The notes beneath the pieces are model-generated. The model saw only the letters and a program-made list of their open reading frames with translations, ran no database searches and had not been told where the DNA came from. A DNA stretch of 64,000 nt from UBA285 sp049970695 (GTDB lineage Archaea > Thermoproteota > Thermoprotei_A > Sulfolobales > Desulfurococcaceae): assembly GCA_049970695.1 (NCBI GenBank), contig JBMFML010000003.1:71954-135953 (forward strand). Direction: 5' to 3'. The position numbers were made by a program, and so were the translations under genes. This document shows, one piece after another, positions 43,351-52,614 of the stretch; position 1 is the stretch's first letter; each line of letters starts with the position of its first letter.

Positions 43351-43428
43351 CGCCTCTTACGATTATCTATGATATGATTATCATCGTAAAAATACTCGGG
43401 GTAAAAAGTGCTAGGCTCTTACGGATTT

Positions 43429-43470
43429 CCCAAGCTTGGGTGGAGCTGAAAGGCGGGTTTCAGCTCTTTT
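43429..43470 (+). other. Two adjacent hairpins followed by a T-run
   Basis: CCCAAGCTTGGG (43429-43440) is a perfect palindrome. It is followed at once by GAGCTGAAA-loop-TTTCAGCTC (43443-43466, nine pairs, six-base loop) and TTTT. The element lies in the 43351-43548 gap upstream of tRNA-Arg. It looks like a terminator or the core of a small RNA. A 45-codon frame (43374-43511) crosses it and I could not support it as a gene. Confidence 0.4.
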
Positions 43471-43548
43471 ACAAGCATGCATTGCCGCTAGCATCAATGA
43501 AGGTTTATTAGCCTAGATCCCTTAATGATGTCATGGCAAGGCGTTGTA

Positions 43549-43623
43549 GGGCCCGTCGCCTAGCCAGGATAGGGCGCCGGCCTCCTAAGCCGGAGGACCC
43601 GGGTTCAAATCCCGGCGGGCCCG
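43549..43623 (+). tRNA. tRNA-Arg (CCT)
   Basis: Acceptor GGGCCCG/CGGGCCC, anticodon stem CCGGC/GCCGG with loop CTCCTAA (anticodon CCT, reads AGG), T-arm CCGGG-TTCAAAT-CCCGG and discriminator G. There is no intron and no encoded CCA. A TTTATTAG element near 43504 is the likely TATA box. Confidence 0.93.
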
Positions 43624-43735
43624 CTACTCCCGCCGGGGATTGCCGCCTCTCATTCCACATACTTGTAGAAGATTAGCCCACGAGACCTAGTGATTTTTCG
43701 GCTCTTAATACGAACTTATTATGTGAGTAGTTACC

Positions 43736-46700
43736 ATGAGTGAGCGCGTCTCTTCAGATCGGCTACTGAAGTCTAAGGGCTATAGTTTTATCGAATACGT
43801 AGAGCCCGGTGTAGAGCCCGAATACTCTGACATCACCTTTAGCGACGTGATCGAGGAATTCTCGCTACTAGATATAGGCTTCAAGAGGTTGTTTAAACAT
43901 CAATACGAAGCTTACGAAGAGCTCATGCAAGGACGTAACGTAGTACTGGTCTCTGGCACGGGCAGTGGTAAGACAGAAGCGTGGTTTCTCTACTTTGCAA
44001 AGATGCTCAAGAGCGATGCGGGTTTTAGGGCCTTGGCGTTATACCCAACACTAGCTTTAGCAAATGACCAAATTAAGCGGTTAGCTCGCTATATGTCAGC
44101 TCTCAAGAGAGAAGTACTGCAACTAGATAGCACCAAGAAAAACGAGTACATAAAGTTGATTGGCAAGCATGGCTTGCTGAGTAAGATCTCGACTTCAAAC
44201 TTAGTAGTAACTAACCCGGCGTTCTTACTACATGACATGAAGAAGTACTTTGTAAGGAAAGAGAGTGCCTTATTGTCGTCTATATACAACAAGATCTCCT
44301 TGCTAGTCATCGACGAACTAGACTTCTATAGCCCGAGGAGCCTTGCGCTACTCTTAGCGATGATTTATCTTCTATCAGCTATATCGGAAAAACCACTACA
44401 AGTAGCTGTGCTTTCAGCCGGCATAGCAAATCCAGAAGACCTCTGCAATTATCTAGAGAGCGTTACACGTCGAAAATGCACTGTAGTAAGGGGTAAGCCG
44501 TTTAGAGTTGAGAACCGTGTCTACGTGGTGCTTGGCAAGAACTTGTATGAAGTCTGGAATATCGTTAAAAACGTGCTGGCAGCCGGCGCGACACGCTCGG
44601 AACTTGCTTACTTAAGCAAACTAGTCAGCGACTTCGAGACCTTCAAGTCTAATGCATACTACGTGCTCTCTGTGCTCGAGGGCCTTGGTTTTGAAGTACC
44701 GACCCTAGGTTTAGACCCTGCAGAGCTAATAGCAGAGTACTTTAAAGACAAGTACGTTACCCTGGTCTTCACCAGGAGCATTAATACCGCCGAAGAGTTT
44801 GTAAGAAGCATTAAGGCTAAGTACGGCTCGGATGCTCCAATAGCATCGCACCACCACCTCATATCCAAAAAACTTAGAGAGGAAATAGAAGAGGGGGCGC
44901 GCTCGGGGCGGTTAAAAGTAATTGTTTCACCGAGGACACTATCGCAAGGAATAGACATCGGGCTCGTCTCTAGAGTAGTCCACCTAGGCTTGCCTGATGA
45001 CGTGAGAGAGTTCTACCAGAGAGAGGGCAGAAAGGGGCGCAGACCCGAGCTAGAGTTTTCAGAAACCATTATTATCCCGCACTCTAGGTGGGATCGAGAA
45101 CTACTAAGCAGCGGACTAGAGACCTTTAAGAAATGGCTTGAGTTGGGCATTGAGAAAACTCTGGTAAATCCAGATAACTTGTACATCTACCTCCTCACAG
45201 GAGTAGTAAAGCTTAAGTCGCCGTGGTTTAAACTTGACTTAAACGAGAAGGAGCTCGCGGCGCTGAAAAGCGCTGGTATTATAAGTCCCGAGGGTAAAAT
45301 CAACGAGGCCGCCTTAAACGCTACTTACGAGAGACTTAACTTTTACGAATATGCGCCACCCTATGGCATTAAGCGGTATATTGAAAGAGGCGACAAAGTA
45401 ACACCTTTAGAGCCTATAGGGCACGTTGACTTAGTTGAAAAGTTCCAACCAGGTTGCATTGACTATAGTGAAGATGGAATTGTCGTATCGCTCGACTATG
45501 GAAGGTCTTCGAGACACGTTAAAGCCGTAATCGAAAAAGACATCAGACAAGTAGATTTCAGGTCTCACGATGGATTAGCCGTGGCGCTAGAGGAGTACAA
45601 CTACTTGAAGCTTAAATGGGGTGAAAAGCCCAACGTCCTGAGAGACCTCTTAGCAGGCAGGCTTACGAGCGAAGTTCTCTGTGTTGTCTACGTACCTCGC
45701 GACGGCTTTGGAAAATACGTGAAAATCCCGGAGAGGTGTACGTGGTATCTCCGCTCAGAAAAGCCAAAAGTACTGTGGTCAGGCGGCAAGCCAATAGTAT
45801 TCCACGAAAAGAGGGCAATTTACGTTCCAATGCCGACCGGCGGCGAGTACAGAGACTTTACCTACGGATACTCCTACTCTGTTGACATGCGAGAAGACGC
45901 TGAGTTAATGAGGCTGGCGCTGGCCTACATTATGGTTGTTCTAAGGAGGCGTTTTGGAATTCCGCTCAACACTATAATGTACGACGTTACTAAAATAGGC
46001 GAGTACAAGTACTTCTCTCTATACGAGCCGGAGGCCGCTGGAGTTATAAATAAACTAGACTGGCTGCTGGTTAGAAGAGCCGTGGAGCAGCACGAGCCCG
46101 AAGATCTCGATAGAATAATGATCTCAGAAGTAGACGACTTAGCCTACTCAACACTCATAACAATAGACTTTAACTGGGACATAGTTAAAGAACAGGCACT
46201 TAGAGTAGTAGACTACGTGCTGGCTAGGCAGAAAGTAAAAGCACTACTGTGGGGTAGAGAAGTCTACTTGCCGCGGCCTAGCCCTGCCTTGAAGGTGCTT
46301 TCATACGTTATTATGAGCGAAGTTCTCAATGACGGGCGACCAGTGCCTAGCCTTATTAGCGGTCACGGGGCCTTCGATGGCGATAAGTTCATTGGTTCTA
46401 TCGCGCTGTACCCACCAATACCACTAATAAAGCCGCCCAAAGAACTACTTGAAGTAGAAAACTACATACTGGATAAAGTCTACTATGAAAACTTCAAGCT
46501 CCTGGTTGAAGACAGCAACGTAGTACTACAGCAACTTAAGCAAGCAAATATGAGAAGACTTGCTTCACTACTTGAAAACAGCAGGGAATTCGTTATTGAT
46601 GCTCGTAGTGTCGTAGAACAACTAGGTATAAGAGGACTAAGCATGGAAGAAGTCGCGCGTGCCGCGGGATTCGAGCCCTTAACCAATTATGCTAAGGTGC

Positions 46701-46843
46701 GCGAAATACTCAAGAGCATTAGCGAGAAGAGCAGTCTTCACCAGAAAGAACAAGAACTTCTACTAAAGTACCTAGAGGACAGGGCCAAAATCCTTTACAT
46801 AGCATACTTAGCGATAAACGAATTGGCAAAACAGGCTACTTAG
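43736..46843 (+). CDS. Large SF2 helicase (Lhr/Hrq1-MrfA-like)
   Basis: A 1035-residue DNA or RNA helicase. Motif I is SGTGSGKTEAW, II is DELD, III is LSAGIANPEDL, IV is LVFTRSINTAEEF, V is TLSQGIDIG and VI is FYQREGRKGRR. The arrangement resembles the Hrq1/MrfA and Lhr groups. In motif III the usual SAT reads SAG, which in other helicases matters for coupling ATP hydrolysis to unwinding. The C-terminal half (from about 450) has no recognisable Cys cluster of DUF1998. It stands upstream of a membrane protein and SfsA. Confidence 0.85.
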   Translation: MSERVSSDRLLKSKGYSFIEYVEPGVEPEYSDITFSDVIEEFSLLDIGFKRLFKHQYEAYEELMQGRNVVLVSGTGSGKTEAWFLYFAKMLKSDAGFRALALYPTLALANDQIKRLARYMSALKREVLQLDSTKKNEYIKLIGKHGLLSKISTSNLVVTNPAFLLHDMKKYFVRKESALLSSIYNKISLLVIDELDFYSPRSLALLLAMIYLLSAISEKPLQVAVLSAGIANPEDLCNYLESVTRRKCTVVRGKPFRVENRVYVVLGKNLYEVWNIVKNVLAAGATRSELAYLSKLVSDFETFKSNAYYVLSVLEGLGFEVPTLGLDPAELIAEYFKDKYVTLVFTRSINTAEEFVRSIKAKYGSDAPIASHHHLISKKLREEIEEGARSGRLKVIVSPRTLSQGIDIGLVSRVVHLGLPDDVREFYQREGRKGRRPELEFSETIIIPHSRWDRELLSSGLETFKKWLELGIEKTLVNPDNLYIYLLTGVVKLKSPWFKLDLNEKELAALKSAGIISPEGKINEAALNATYERLNFYEYAPPYGIKRYIERGDKVTPLEPIGHVDLVEKFQPGCIDYSEDGIVVSLDYGRSSRHVKAVIEKDIRQVDFRSHDGLAVALEEYNYLKLKWGEKPNVLRDLLAGRLTSEVLCVVYVPRDGFGKYVKIPERCTWYLRSEKPKVLWSGGKPIVFHEKRAIYVPMPTGGEYRDFTYGYSYSVDMREDAELMRLALAYIMVVLRRRFGIPLNTIMYDVTKIGEYKYFSLYEPEAAGVINKLDWLLVRRAVEQHEPEDLDRIMISEVDDLAYSTLITIDFNWDIVKEQALRVVDYVLARQKVKALLWGREVYLPRPSPALKVLSYVIMSEVLNDGRPVPSLISGHGAFDGDKFIGSIALYPPIPLIKPPKELLEVENYILDKVYYENFKLLVEDSNVVLQQLKQANMRRLASLLENSREFVIDARSVVEQLGIRGLSMEEVARAAGFEPLTNYAKVREILKSISEKSSLHQKEQELLLKYLEDRAKILYIAYLAINELAKQAT

Positions 46844-46913
46844 CAATATATTTCGGGGATTTTTCAGTCATTAATACCATCATAAAGTAGTGGTTGAATA
46901 GCTGAATCGGTAC

Positions 46914-46935
46914 CGAGCACGAATAGTGGTGCTCG
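46914..46935 (+). promoter_or_regulatory. Hairpin covering the ribosome binding site of the 46.9-kb gene
   Basis: CGAGCAC (46914-46920) pairs with GTGCTCG (46929-46935) over an eight-base loop. The GGTG that precedes the TTG start at 46939 lies in the 3' arm, so folding of the RNA would hide the ribosome binding site. Confidence 0.4.
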
Positions 46936-46938
46936 CGC

Positions 46939-47325
46939 TTGATTAGGCTTGGAGGCGATGTACTAGTTATTCAGCAACTAGTAGCCATACTCGTTGTAGT
47001 AGCCCTAGTTGCAGCATCTCTTCTCGAAGTAACTCGCTTTACTAAACTACTGCTCTCAATACTACTACTAGTAGTAGCCATTCTTCACTACATCATAATC
47101 ATTAAGTTGCTAGGCTACGTTGATGTGGTGATATACCCTCTCTTTATAGTTGAAAAGGCCTTTATTCAGAGTATTGAAGCACGTGGAGGTGCTCTCTACA
47201 TAGACCTTGGGCAGGTTTCAATTATTTCACTTGCAATTATTTGGCGCAAAGAAGTGGCAAGGCTTATAAAGCGGGCTTTACACCATGAATACCACGAACT
47301 TAAAACCGCTGATAAAACTCAGTGA
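46939..47325 (+). CDS. Small membrane protein of unknown function
   Basis: A 128-residue protein with two to three hydrophobic helices (VAILVVVALVAASLL, LLLSILLLVVAILHYIIII, and a weaker one near VVIYPLF) and a basic, His-rich tail. TTG 46939 lies seven bases after GGTG. It overlaps the SfsA gene by 41 bases. I do not recognise a family. Confidence 0.6.
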   Translation: MIRLGGDVLVIQQLVAILVVVALVAASLLEVTRFTKLLLSILLLVVAILHYIIIIKLLGYVDVVIYPLFIVEKAFIQSIEARGGALYIDLGQVSIISLAIIWRKEVARLIKRALHHEYHELKTADKTQ

Positions 47326-48019
47326 CCTCGTTGAGTGTCGCATCTTAAAGAGAGTTTCTAGGTTTGTAGTGCTCGTCGATATAGCGGGCAGAGCCTCCAC
47401 CGCGTACCTGAATAATACCGGGAGGCTACTGGACTACTTAGTTCCAGGAAAAGTTGGATACTGCATTGAAACAAGAAGCGGCAGACTCAAGTACAGGCTA
47501 GTGGGAGTTGGTGACGGCGAATACGCGGCTCTCGTAGATACGCGGTTGCAGGAGAATTCCTTTATAGCGCTCTACGAAATGGGGCTCTTAAGCTGGTTAA
47601 ATGGCTATAGACTGTTCAAGAGAAACTACGAGCTGGAAGGAGTGGTCGTAGACTTCGCGTTCAAGCGCAATGACGAGCTCTTACTCACCGAGCTCAAGAG
47701 TGCTGTAATGAAACTCGGCGGAGGCGCTGCCGGCTACCCAGACGCGCCTACGATACGTGGTAGAAACCAGATACTCAAGTTAGCAGATTTTGCAAAACGT
47801 GGAAACAAGGCGTTTGTAGTGTTTATTGCTGCCATTCCTCATGCAACTGTTTTCAGGCTTTACTGCAACGCCGATAAGCAAATCAAGTACGTTATCGATT
47901 ACGCACTTAATTCTGGAGTGAACTTCAAGTCGGTAAACGTGTTCTTAGATGTAGGGAGTTCTAGCGTGGTCTCAGGGAATTTAGAACTCCCCGTAGACTT
48001 ATCTTGTAGTAGCGAGTAA
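47285..48019 (+). CDS. sfsA: SfsA family DNA-binding/nuclease-fold protein
   Basis: A 244-residue SfsA homologue. Family motifs are AYLNNTGRLLDYLVPG, TELKSAVMKLGGGAAGYPDAPTIRG (in parts), and FAKRGNKAFVVFIAA. SfsA has an OB-fold part and a domain with a PD-(D/E)XK nuclease-like fold, with DFAFKRNDELLLTELK as the likely active site. Bacterial SfsA was named for an effect on sugar fermentation. Its archaeal role is unknown. The ATG lies within the preceding membrane protein gene. Confidence 0.9.
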   Translation: MNTTNLKPLIKLSDLVECRILKRVSRFVVLVDIAGRASTAYLNNTGRLLDYLVPGKVGYCIETRSGRLKYRLVGVGDGEYAALVDTRLQENSFIALYEMGLLSWLNGYRLFKRNYELEGVVVDFAFKRNDELLLTELKSAVMKLGGGAAGYPDAPTIRGRNQILKLADFAKRGNKAFVVFIAAIPHATVFRLYCNADKQIKYVIDYALNSGVNFKSVNVFLDVGSSSVVSGNLELPVDLSCSSE

Positions 48020-48182
48020 ACTCTACAAGATCCAAAGCTTGAGTACTACCGCCCTGAAGCAACCATGCTTTGCAAGAGGGCCGGCTTGTTTTCATAGAGG
48101 CCTGGCCGCAGAAACCGTTCCGCAGATTTTGCATAAAGGAGGAATGTATACCGCGGGTTTATTGGTATAGAGCCCGTGCAAG

Positions 48183-48284
48183 TGCCGCCGCCGGGATTTG
48201 AACCCGGGTCTCCCGCGCCCACGGGCCTTGGGGCGTCACGGGCTCGAGAGGCCCGCATACTTGACCGGGCTATACTACGGCGGC
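48183..48284 (-). tRNA. tRNA-Glu (CTC) with an insertion in the variable loop
   Basis: Acceptor GCCGCCG/CGGCGGC, anticodon stem CGGGC/GCCCG with loop CTCTCGA (anticodon CTC) and no intron at position 37, T-arm CCGGG-TTCAAAT-CCCGG and discriminator A. Between the anticodon stem and the T-stem there are 31 bases in place of 4-5. The extra 26-27 bases are best read as a noncanonical intron near position 45. CCA is not encoded. A TTAAAAG element lies about 35 bases upstream. Confidence 0.88.
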
Positions 48285-48365
48285 GCCTGGTAGTAGATAG
48301 AAACAACTAGTCTTTTAAGCATTTTCTCCTGCGCATATGCCGCTAAAATTAACGTGGATCGCTTT

Positions 48366-48890
48366 CTAATCCGGTCGTGGTGGTGTTACACCGCGCTGTC
48401 CTTGGTATTTGCCTTGATAAGGCCTGTAAACTGGGCTGCTTGTCCTCAAGAAGACCACGTGTAGAAAGCGCTGACCAGGATATATTTTGACGGGGTTCGG
48501 CCCCCCTATTAGCTCTATTGTTATTTGCCCCTTGAAGCCCGCGTCTATGACTGTAGGCGGTATGTAGAGCCCTGCTCGTGCAAAGGTGCTTCTGAGGTTT
48601 ACTAATCCCACCAGATCATGCGGTAGTTCTACCCACTCAAGCGTTGTTGCTAATATGTGCTCAGCCGGCCTCACTAAGAAGCCAGCATGCTCATCGGCAT
48701 CGATGCACTCCAGAACTTCTGATACGTTCATGGTCTTAGTGTCTATGATTTTGCCTTCTCCAAATCTGCAGAATCTAGAACCAAACCTCAAGTCAACACC
48801 ATTTTCTCTCACGGTATCCTCAAAGAGGGGGTCTATAATCAGAAGCTTCTTTTCAAGGTAAACTCGTATATCCCAGTCACTAAGTATCAT
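48366..48890 (-). CDS. dcd: dCTP deaminase
   Basis: This enzyme deaminates dCTP to dUTP, the source of dUMP for thymidylate synthesis. The motifs NGVDLRFGS, LRSTFARAGLYI with catalytic Glu region near GQITIEL, and the C-terminal YQGKYQGQRG tail are typical. The tail closes over the active site. ATG 48890 (MILSDWDI) matches family N-termini. The frame continues up to 49013 but that part overlaps thyX. It is the last gene of the nucleotide operon. Confidence 0.92.
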   Translation of the reverse strand: MILSDWDIRVYLEKKLLIIDPLFEDTVRENGVDLRFGSRFCRFGEGKIIDTKTMNVSEVLECIDADEHAGFLVRPAEHILATTLEWVELPHDLVGLVNLRSTFARAGLYIPPTVIDAGFKGQITIELIGGPNPVKIYPGQRFLHVVFLRTSSPVYRPYQGKYQGQRGVTPPRPD

Positions 48891-48924
48891 TTGCGGCCCC
48901 CAGCCCTTCTTTTTACTGCAAAAT

Positions 48925-49842
48925 TCACTCGTTATAAACCAAGAAGCCTTTACCAGCGTTGTGTAGGCACTCACGTATGTTGTTTCTGGGTAGTTTTTCG
49001 GGACATCGCTCAATTGTGAATGAGCACGTGCCCTTTGCTAGCTCTTCAAGTGTACAGGGGCGTGTTCTAACTCTATTTTCTACTAAGATGCAACGAGGCC
49101 CTGTGTACTTGAATATTGCGGGGTGCGCCTCTACTAACTGCTTCCACATGCTCCACGCAATGAGCCTTATTTCCCATTGGGCGCGACTACACATTCTGAG
49201 TGGTAGAAATACCTCTACAAGCTCTCTTGCATTCATCGAAACGACAAGCCTCGTCTTGACTGCTTGTGGTAAAACGTAGCGGGCATCTTCGTAGGGCGCG
49301 CCCTCTTCTAGTGCCTTATAGTATTGTGCAACGGAATTCAATAACGACGTCAAGAAGTCTCTATCCCTCGACTCGAGGACTCTTGGTGGTAGGATAAATC
49401 CTTCACAGAGATGATATACCAGCTCATCATAGCTTAGCTTTTCAATTGCCATTTTGATTAAGCCAACCGCTTCATTGTGCGTTTTAGGTGGCTCTACGTT
49501 GAGCGCTCTTGCTAAGCCCTCAACAAGGCCTCGCAAGTATTTATCGCTATATCTCTGACTCAGCTGGCTATAACTCGCGTGTCTGTGCCTTACAAGCTGA
49601 TGACTACACACCCTGCTGCACACTATTTCAAAGACGTAGAGGCTGTGCTCTAGCGGGCTCCCATGACCTCTTGTAATAAGCTCTTCAATCCACTCGCGAA
49701 TATGTTTCTGCTCCATTTTTTCTAGTATACTGTTGTAGTCGCGAGGCGATAGTGTGGCTTTCGCCGCTGCTGCAATAATAGTTTCTGCATCGCTCATAAA
49801 GCGAACAAGCCTTACTTGTGGCAAGCACTTTTCGTAGATCAA
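48925..49842 (-). CDS. thyX: Flavin-dependent thymidylate synthase ThyX
   Basis: ThyX makes dTMP from dUMP with FAD, NADPH and methylene-tetrahydropterin. The signature RHR-x3-SxxSxR is present as RHRHASYSQLSQR. The protein (305 residues) has a C-terminal Cys-rich part (CSFTIERCPEK). It lies between nrdG and dcd on the minus strand. The methylene carrier may be the modified pterin that depends on the gene at 5.7 kb. Confidence 0.95.
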   Translation of the reverse strand: MIYEKCLPQVRLVRFMSDAETIIAAAAKATLSPRDYNSILEKMEQKHIREWIEELITRGHGSPLEHSLYVFEIVCSRVCSHQLVRHRHASYSQLSQRYSDKYLRGLVEGLARALNVEPPKTHNEAVGLIKMAIEKLSYDELVYHLCEGFILPPRVLESRDRDFLTSLLNSVAQYYKALEEGAPYEDARYVLPQAVKTRLVVSMNARELVEVFLPLRMCSRAQWEIRLIAWSMWKQLVEAHPAIFKYTGPRCILVENRVRTRPCTLEELAKGTCSFTIERCPEKLPRNNIRECLHNAGKGFLVYNE

Positions 49843-49843
49843 A

Positions 49844-50593
49844 TTAAAACCCTTGAATGGATCTAACGTAGATCTTTGAAAACCCGTAGGTCTTTAGAAT
49901 GCTTGTGAGCTGGCGAATCTGCTCGTCACCAACCTTAGACCTTACATCTACCCACTCAGGGCTTCGAGGAGTAGTTAGCGGCTTACCGATTAGCTGGTTG
50001 AGTATAATCACCGTCCTATCCCTATCAAGATACCCCTCCACGTGCTTGAAGTAACTGGCAAAAACATCAAGAGTGAGGTCTTTGTGTAATGGTATTCTAA
50101 GCTCTAGTGGTATATCATAGCGCTTTAGCAGGGCGAGAGACTTGAGAAACTCCATCCACAATTTCTTGCTCACTTCAATGGGTAGCCCGTAGAGTTCCTC
50201 GGGGGGTATTTTCAAGTCCGTTGCAACGTGGTCTATTAAGTTTTGCTCCACAAGCTTCTCAAGTAGGCGGTATATTGTCAAGTTAGAATTCAAGCTGGTT
50301 AAAAGCCCTATTTTGCGGACTTCCTTTAGTAGATGTCCAAGCGCACTATATTGAGTAAGCGGTTCGCCGCCTGTTACATGAAAGTAGTCTACCAGCGCTT
50401 TCGAGGCCTCTGCTTCTTCAACAATAGTTGATACATCGGCGTATTTACATATGTTGGGATCCCTCTCGGCAAGCCTCCAGTTGTGGCAAAAAGGGCATTT
50501 CAAGTTACAACCACACAACCATAGAGTAAATACGGGGTGTCCCTGAACATCAACTAGTGATACGCTCTTCCAGCCGGCTACTAGCAGTTTCAC
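49844..50593 (-). CDS. nrdG: Anaerobic ribonucleotide reductase activating enzyme
   Basis: A radical SAM activase that installs the glycyl radical on NrdD. The cluster motif is CNLKCPFC (C-x3-C-x2-C) and the GGEP motif is HVTGGEPL. GTG 50593 follows AGGTG by six bases; a GTG at 50602 adds three residues. It ends one base before thyX and follows nrdD by about 50 bases. Confidence 0.9.
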   Translation of the reverse strand: MKLLVAGWKSVSLVDVQGHPVFTLWLCGCNLKCPFCHNWRLAERDPNICKYADVSTIVEEAEASKALVDYFHVTGGEPLTQYSALGHLLKEVRKIGLLTSLNSNLTIYRLLEKLVEQNLIDHVATDLKIPPEELYGLPIEVSKKLWMEFLKSLALLKRYDIPLELRIPLHKDLTLDVFASYFKHVEGYLDRDRTVIILNQLIGKPLTTPRSPEWVDVRSKVGDEQIRQLTSILKTYGFSKIYVRSIQGF

Positions 50594-50644
50594 CAGGTGC
50601 ACCTAACCCTAGAGAAGCGCTAAGCGTATGCAAGGAAAGGGGGT

Positions 50645-52612
50645 TTATAACTTATAGTGTTTACGAGACCAGAACTCTTTCCTTCTCTGGGGGCTCCAAT
50701 TCCGCAGCGGCCTGTAGTAACCTATAATTCTACTCCAAATGTCTACGTTGCTACTTCCGCACTTAGGACACGATGTATAGAGCCCGGTGATTGTTGTATC
50801 GCAGCTGTTGCAGTGTGTTATTGCTGGTGTGTAGCTCCAATAAATGAGGTCTGTTTGAATCAACTTCTTCGTTAATGAAGCTAGAGCCTCGGGGTCTGCT
50901 TCTTCGCCGAGGAATATGTGCATCATTACACCCCCAGTAAAGTACTTCTGAACTCTCTGCTCTACTTCTATTCTATCAGGTAGCTCCATTGAAGCGTAGT
51001 AAGGTGCTATGCTCGTAGCATACACCGGATTCTCGGGGTCTGGCAGGTACTCTGCTAACTCCTTGTATCTCTTCAAGTCGAGCATTGCAAGCTTTGGAGA
51101 CGCAGATTCTCCTGGCACTTCCTCGACATTCCAGGGAACCCCCTCTTCCATCATCCACCTTCTAGCAGTCTTAGTTGCATATTCGACGATTTTCCTCATC
51201 AATTCAGCTGCTCTTAGCCAGTCCTTTCTCGATCCATCAAGCCACAATTTAGGTTCCTGCATCAAAATTGCTGCTGCCTCGGGTAATCCTATTAGTCCTA
51301 TAGTGTTGAAGTGCGAAGCTGGAAATTCTGGCATGTATTCTATTATCATTGCATAGAAGTTTGGATAGTTCTTCATAATGTACATGTAGCGGCTTCTAAA
51401 CCAATTTACGGCTTCTCTCACAAGCTTTAGTGTCTCGTCGTAGAGCTCCCAGAACTTGTGCTCCTCGCTTCTTGCTTCAAGAGCTAGTCTAGGCAGGTTC
51501 ACATCTACGACATTAACACTGCCAGTTATGTCGGGTAATGCCCAGAGCCCTCCAAACCTCGTCTTTTCGACGCTTCTGAAGTACTCCTCTTTGAGCTCCT
51601 CAACCTCTTTCTTAGCTACTGATAGAGAGAACTTGCTGTTTCTGAGAGCGTACATCATTTCGTTCTTCTGAATACTTAGCCTACAGCACATAGCAAATGT
51701 CGCATCGGGGTCGACTATTCTAGTATTGAGCCAATAGAAGCTTCCGCGCCTAGCTGCCGTTTTGAAGACTGCTTCGTGTATTTCTGGGTCTTCCCATAAC
51801 CACTTTGCAGTAACCATTAACGTTGGTATTGGAAATGTGAAGGGTTGTCCTACAGAGTCGCCTTCGTAGTAGAGCTCTGAAAGGGCCTTGAAGAATATCT
51901 TAGCTTCTTCTTCGTACTCGCCGAGGAAGCCTACTTCTTCGCCGCCGTAAACTGCCTGATCGCCTTCTAGCATTTTGCGGGGTGCATCCATAGTTATAGT
52001 GAAGTTTGTGAAGGGCGTTTGCATGCCGACTCTTGTCGGGTAGTTCAAATTGTAGAGGAGCCTTTGAATTTGCTGCTTGATCTGCTTGTAGGTTGGCTTG
52101 TCATGTCTTATGAAGGGGCCTGCATACCATTCAACACTTGAGAGTGCTTGTGCACCCGTGAAGTAGTGTTGCATTGTTGTGAGAAAGTTTGCTACGTGAT
52201 CAACGAAAGTATCGAAGTGCCTTGCAGGTCTCGAAATTATTGTTATAGTCTTTAATCCCTTCTTCAGGAGTCTGGCTATGCTGTGTCCAGTGCAGTATGG
52301 TATGTATACGCTGTGAGGTAGTTTGTGGACGTAGATTAAGCCGTCTACATGGGCCTTATATATGTGAGGCGGTAGGAGCCTTACTGCGTCATTCTCCATG
52401 TACTTGTCTAGCAACCACGCGAAGAAGCTGCTAGGGCCCTGATATCTGTTGGCATTTTCGTTAACGTCAAGTCTGTTCCAGCTTGCATAGACGCTCAGCG
52501 GGTCTTTCCATGGCTCTTCGAGTTCCCCAACCGGTTTTTGCAAAAAGCCCCCTAAGACATCGTGTCGTGTTGGTCCCCCTAAAACATCTACGCTGAAACT
52601 TTTGATTAGCAA
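50645..52612 (-). CDS. nrdD: Anaerobic ribonucleoside-triphosphate reductase
   Basis: The class III reductase makes dNTPs from NTPs in the absence of oxygen. The 655-residue protein has the glycyl radical motif SRIIGYYRPLRNW near the C-terminus, preceded by the zinc site CNSC and CPKC. The first residues (MLIKSFSVDVLGG) go directly into the barrel, and I see no N-terminal ATP-cone, so allosteric activity control may be missing. TTG 52612 lies two bases after the nep1 stop. Confidence 0.95.
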   Translation of the reverse strand: MLIKSFSVDVLGGPTRHDVLGGFLQKPVGELEEPWKDPLSVYASWNRLDVNENANRYQGPSSFFAWLLDKYMENDAVRLLPPHIYKAHVDGLIYVHKLPHSVYIPYCTGHSIARLLKKGLKTITIISRPARHFDTFVDHVANFLTTMQHYFTGAQALSSVEWYAGPFIRHDKPTYKQIKQQIQRLLYNLNYPTRVGMQTPFTNFTITMDAPRKMLEGDQAVYGGEEVGFLGEYEEEAKIFFKALSELYYEGDSVGQPFTFPIPTLMVTAKWLWEDPEIHEAVFKTAARRGSFYWLNTRIVDPDATFAMCCRLSIQKNEMMYALRNSKFSLSVAKKEVEELKEEYFRSVEKTRFGGLWALPDITGSVNVVDVNLPRLALEARSEEHKFWELYDETLKLVREAVNWFRSRYMYIMKNYPNFYAMIIEYMPEFPASHFNTIGLIGLPEAAAILMQEPKLWLDGSRKDWLRAAELMRKIVEYATKTARRWMMEEGVPWNVEEVPGESASPKLAMLDLKRYKELAEYLPDPENPVYATSIAPYYASMELPDRIEVEQRVQKYFTGGVMMHIFLGEEADPEALASLTKKLIQTDLIYWSYTPAITHCNSCDTTITGLYTSCPKCGSSNVDIWSRIIGYYRPLRNWSPQRRKEFWSRKHYKL

Positions 52613-52614
52613 GT

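Noticed and set aside
43374..43511. 45-codon open frame on the plus strand before tRNA-Arg
   Set aside because: No GGTG or TATA element is placed for it, and it runs through two hairpins and into the tRNA promoter.
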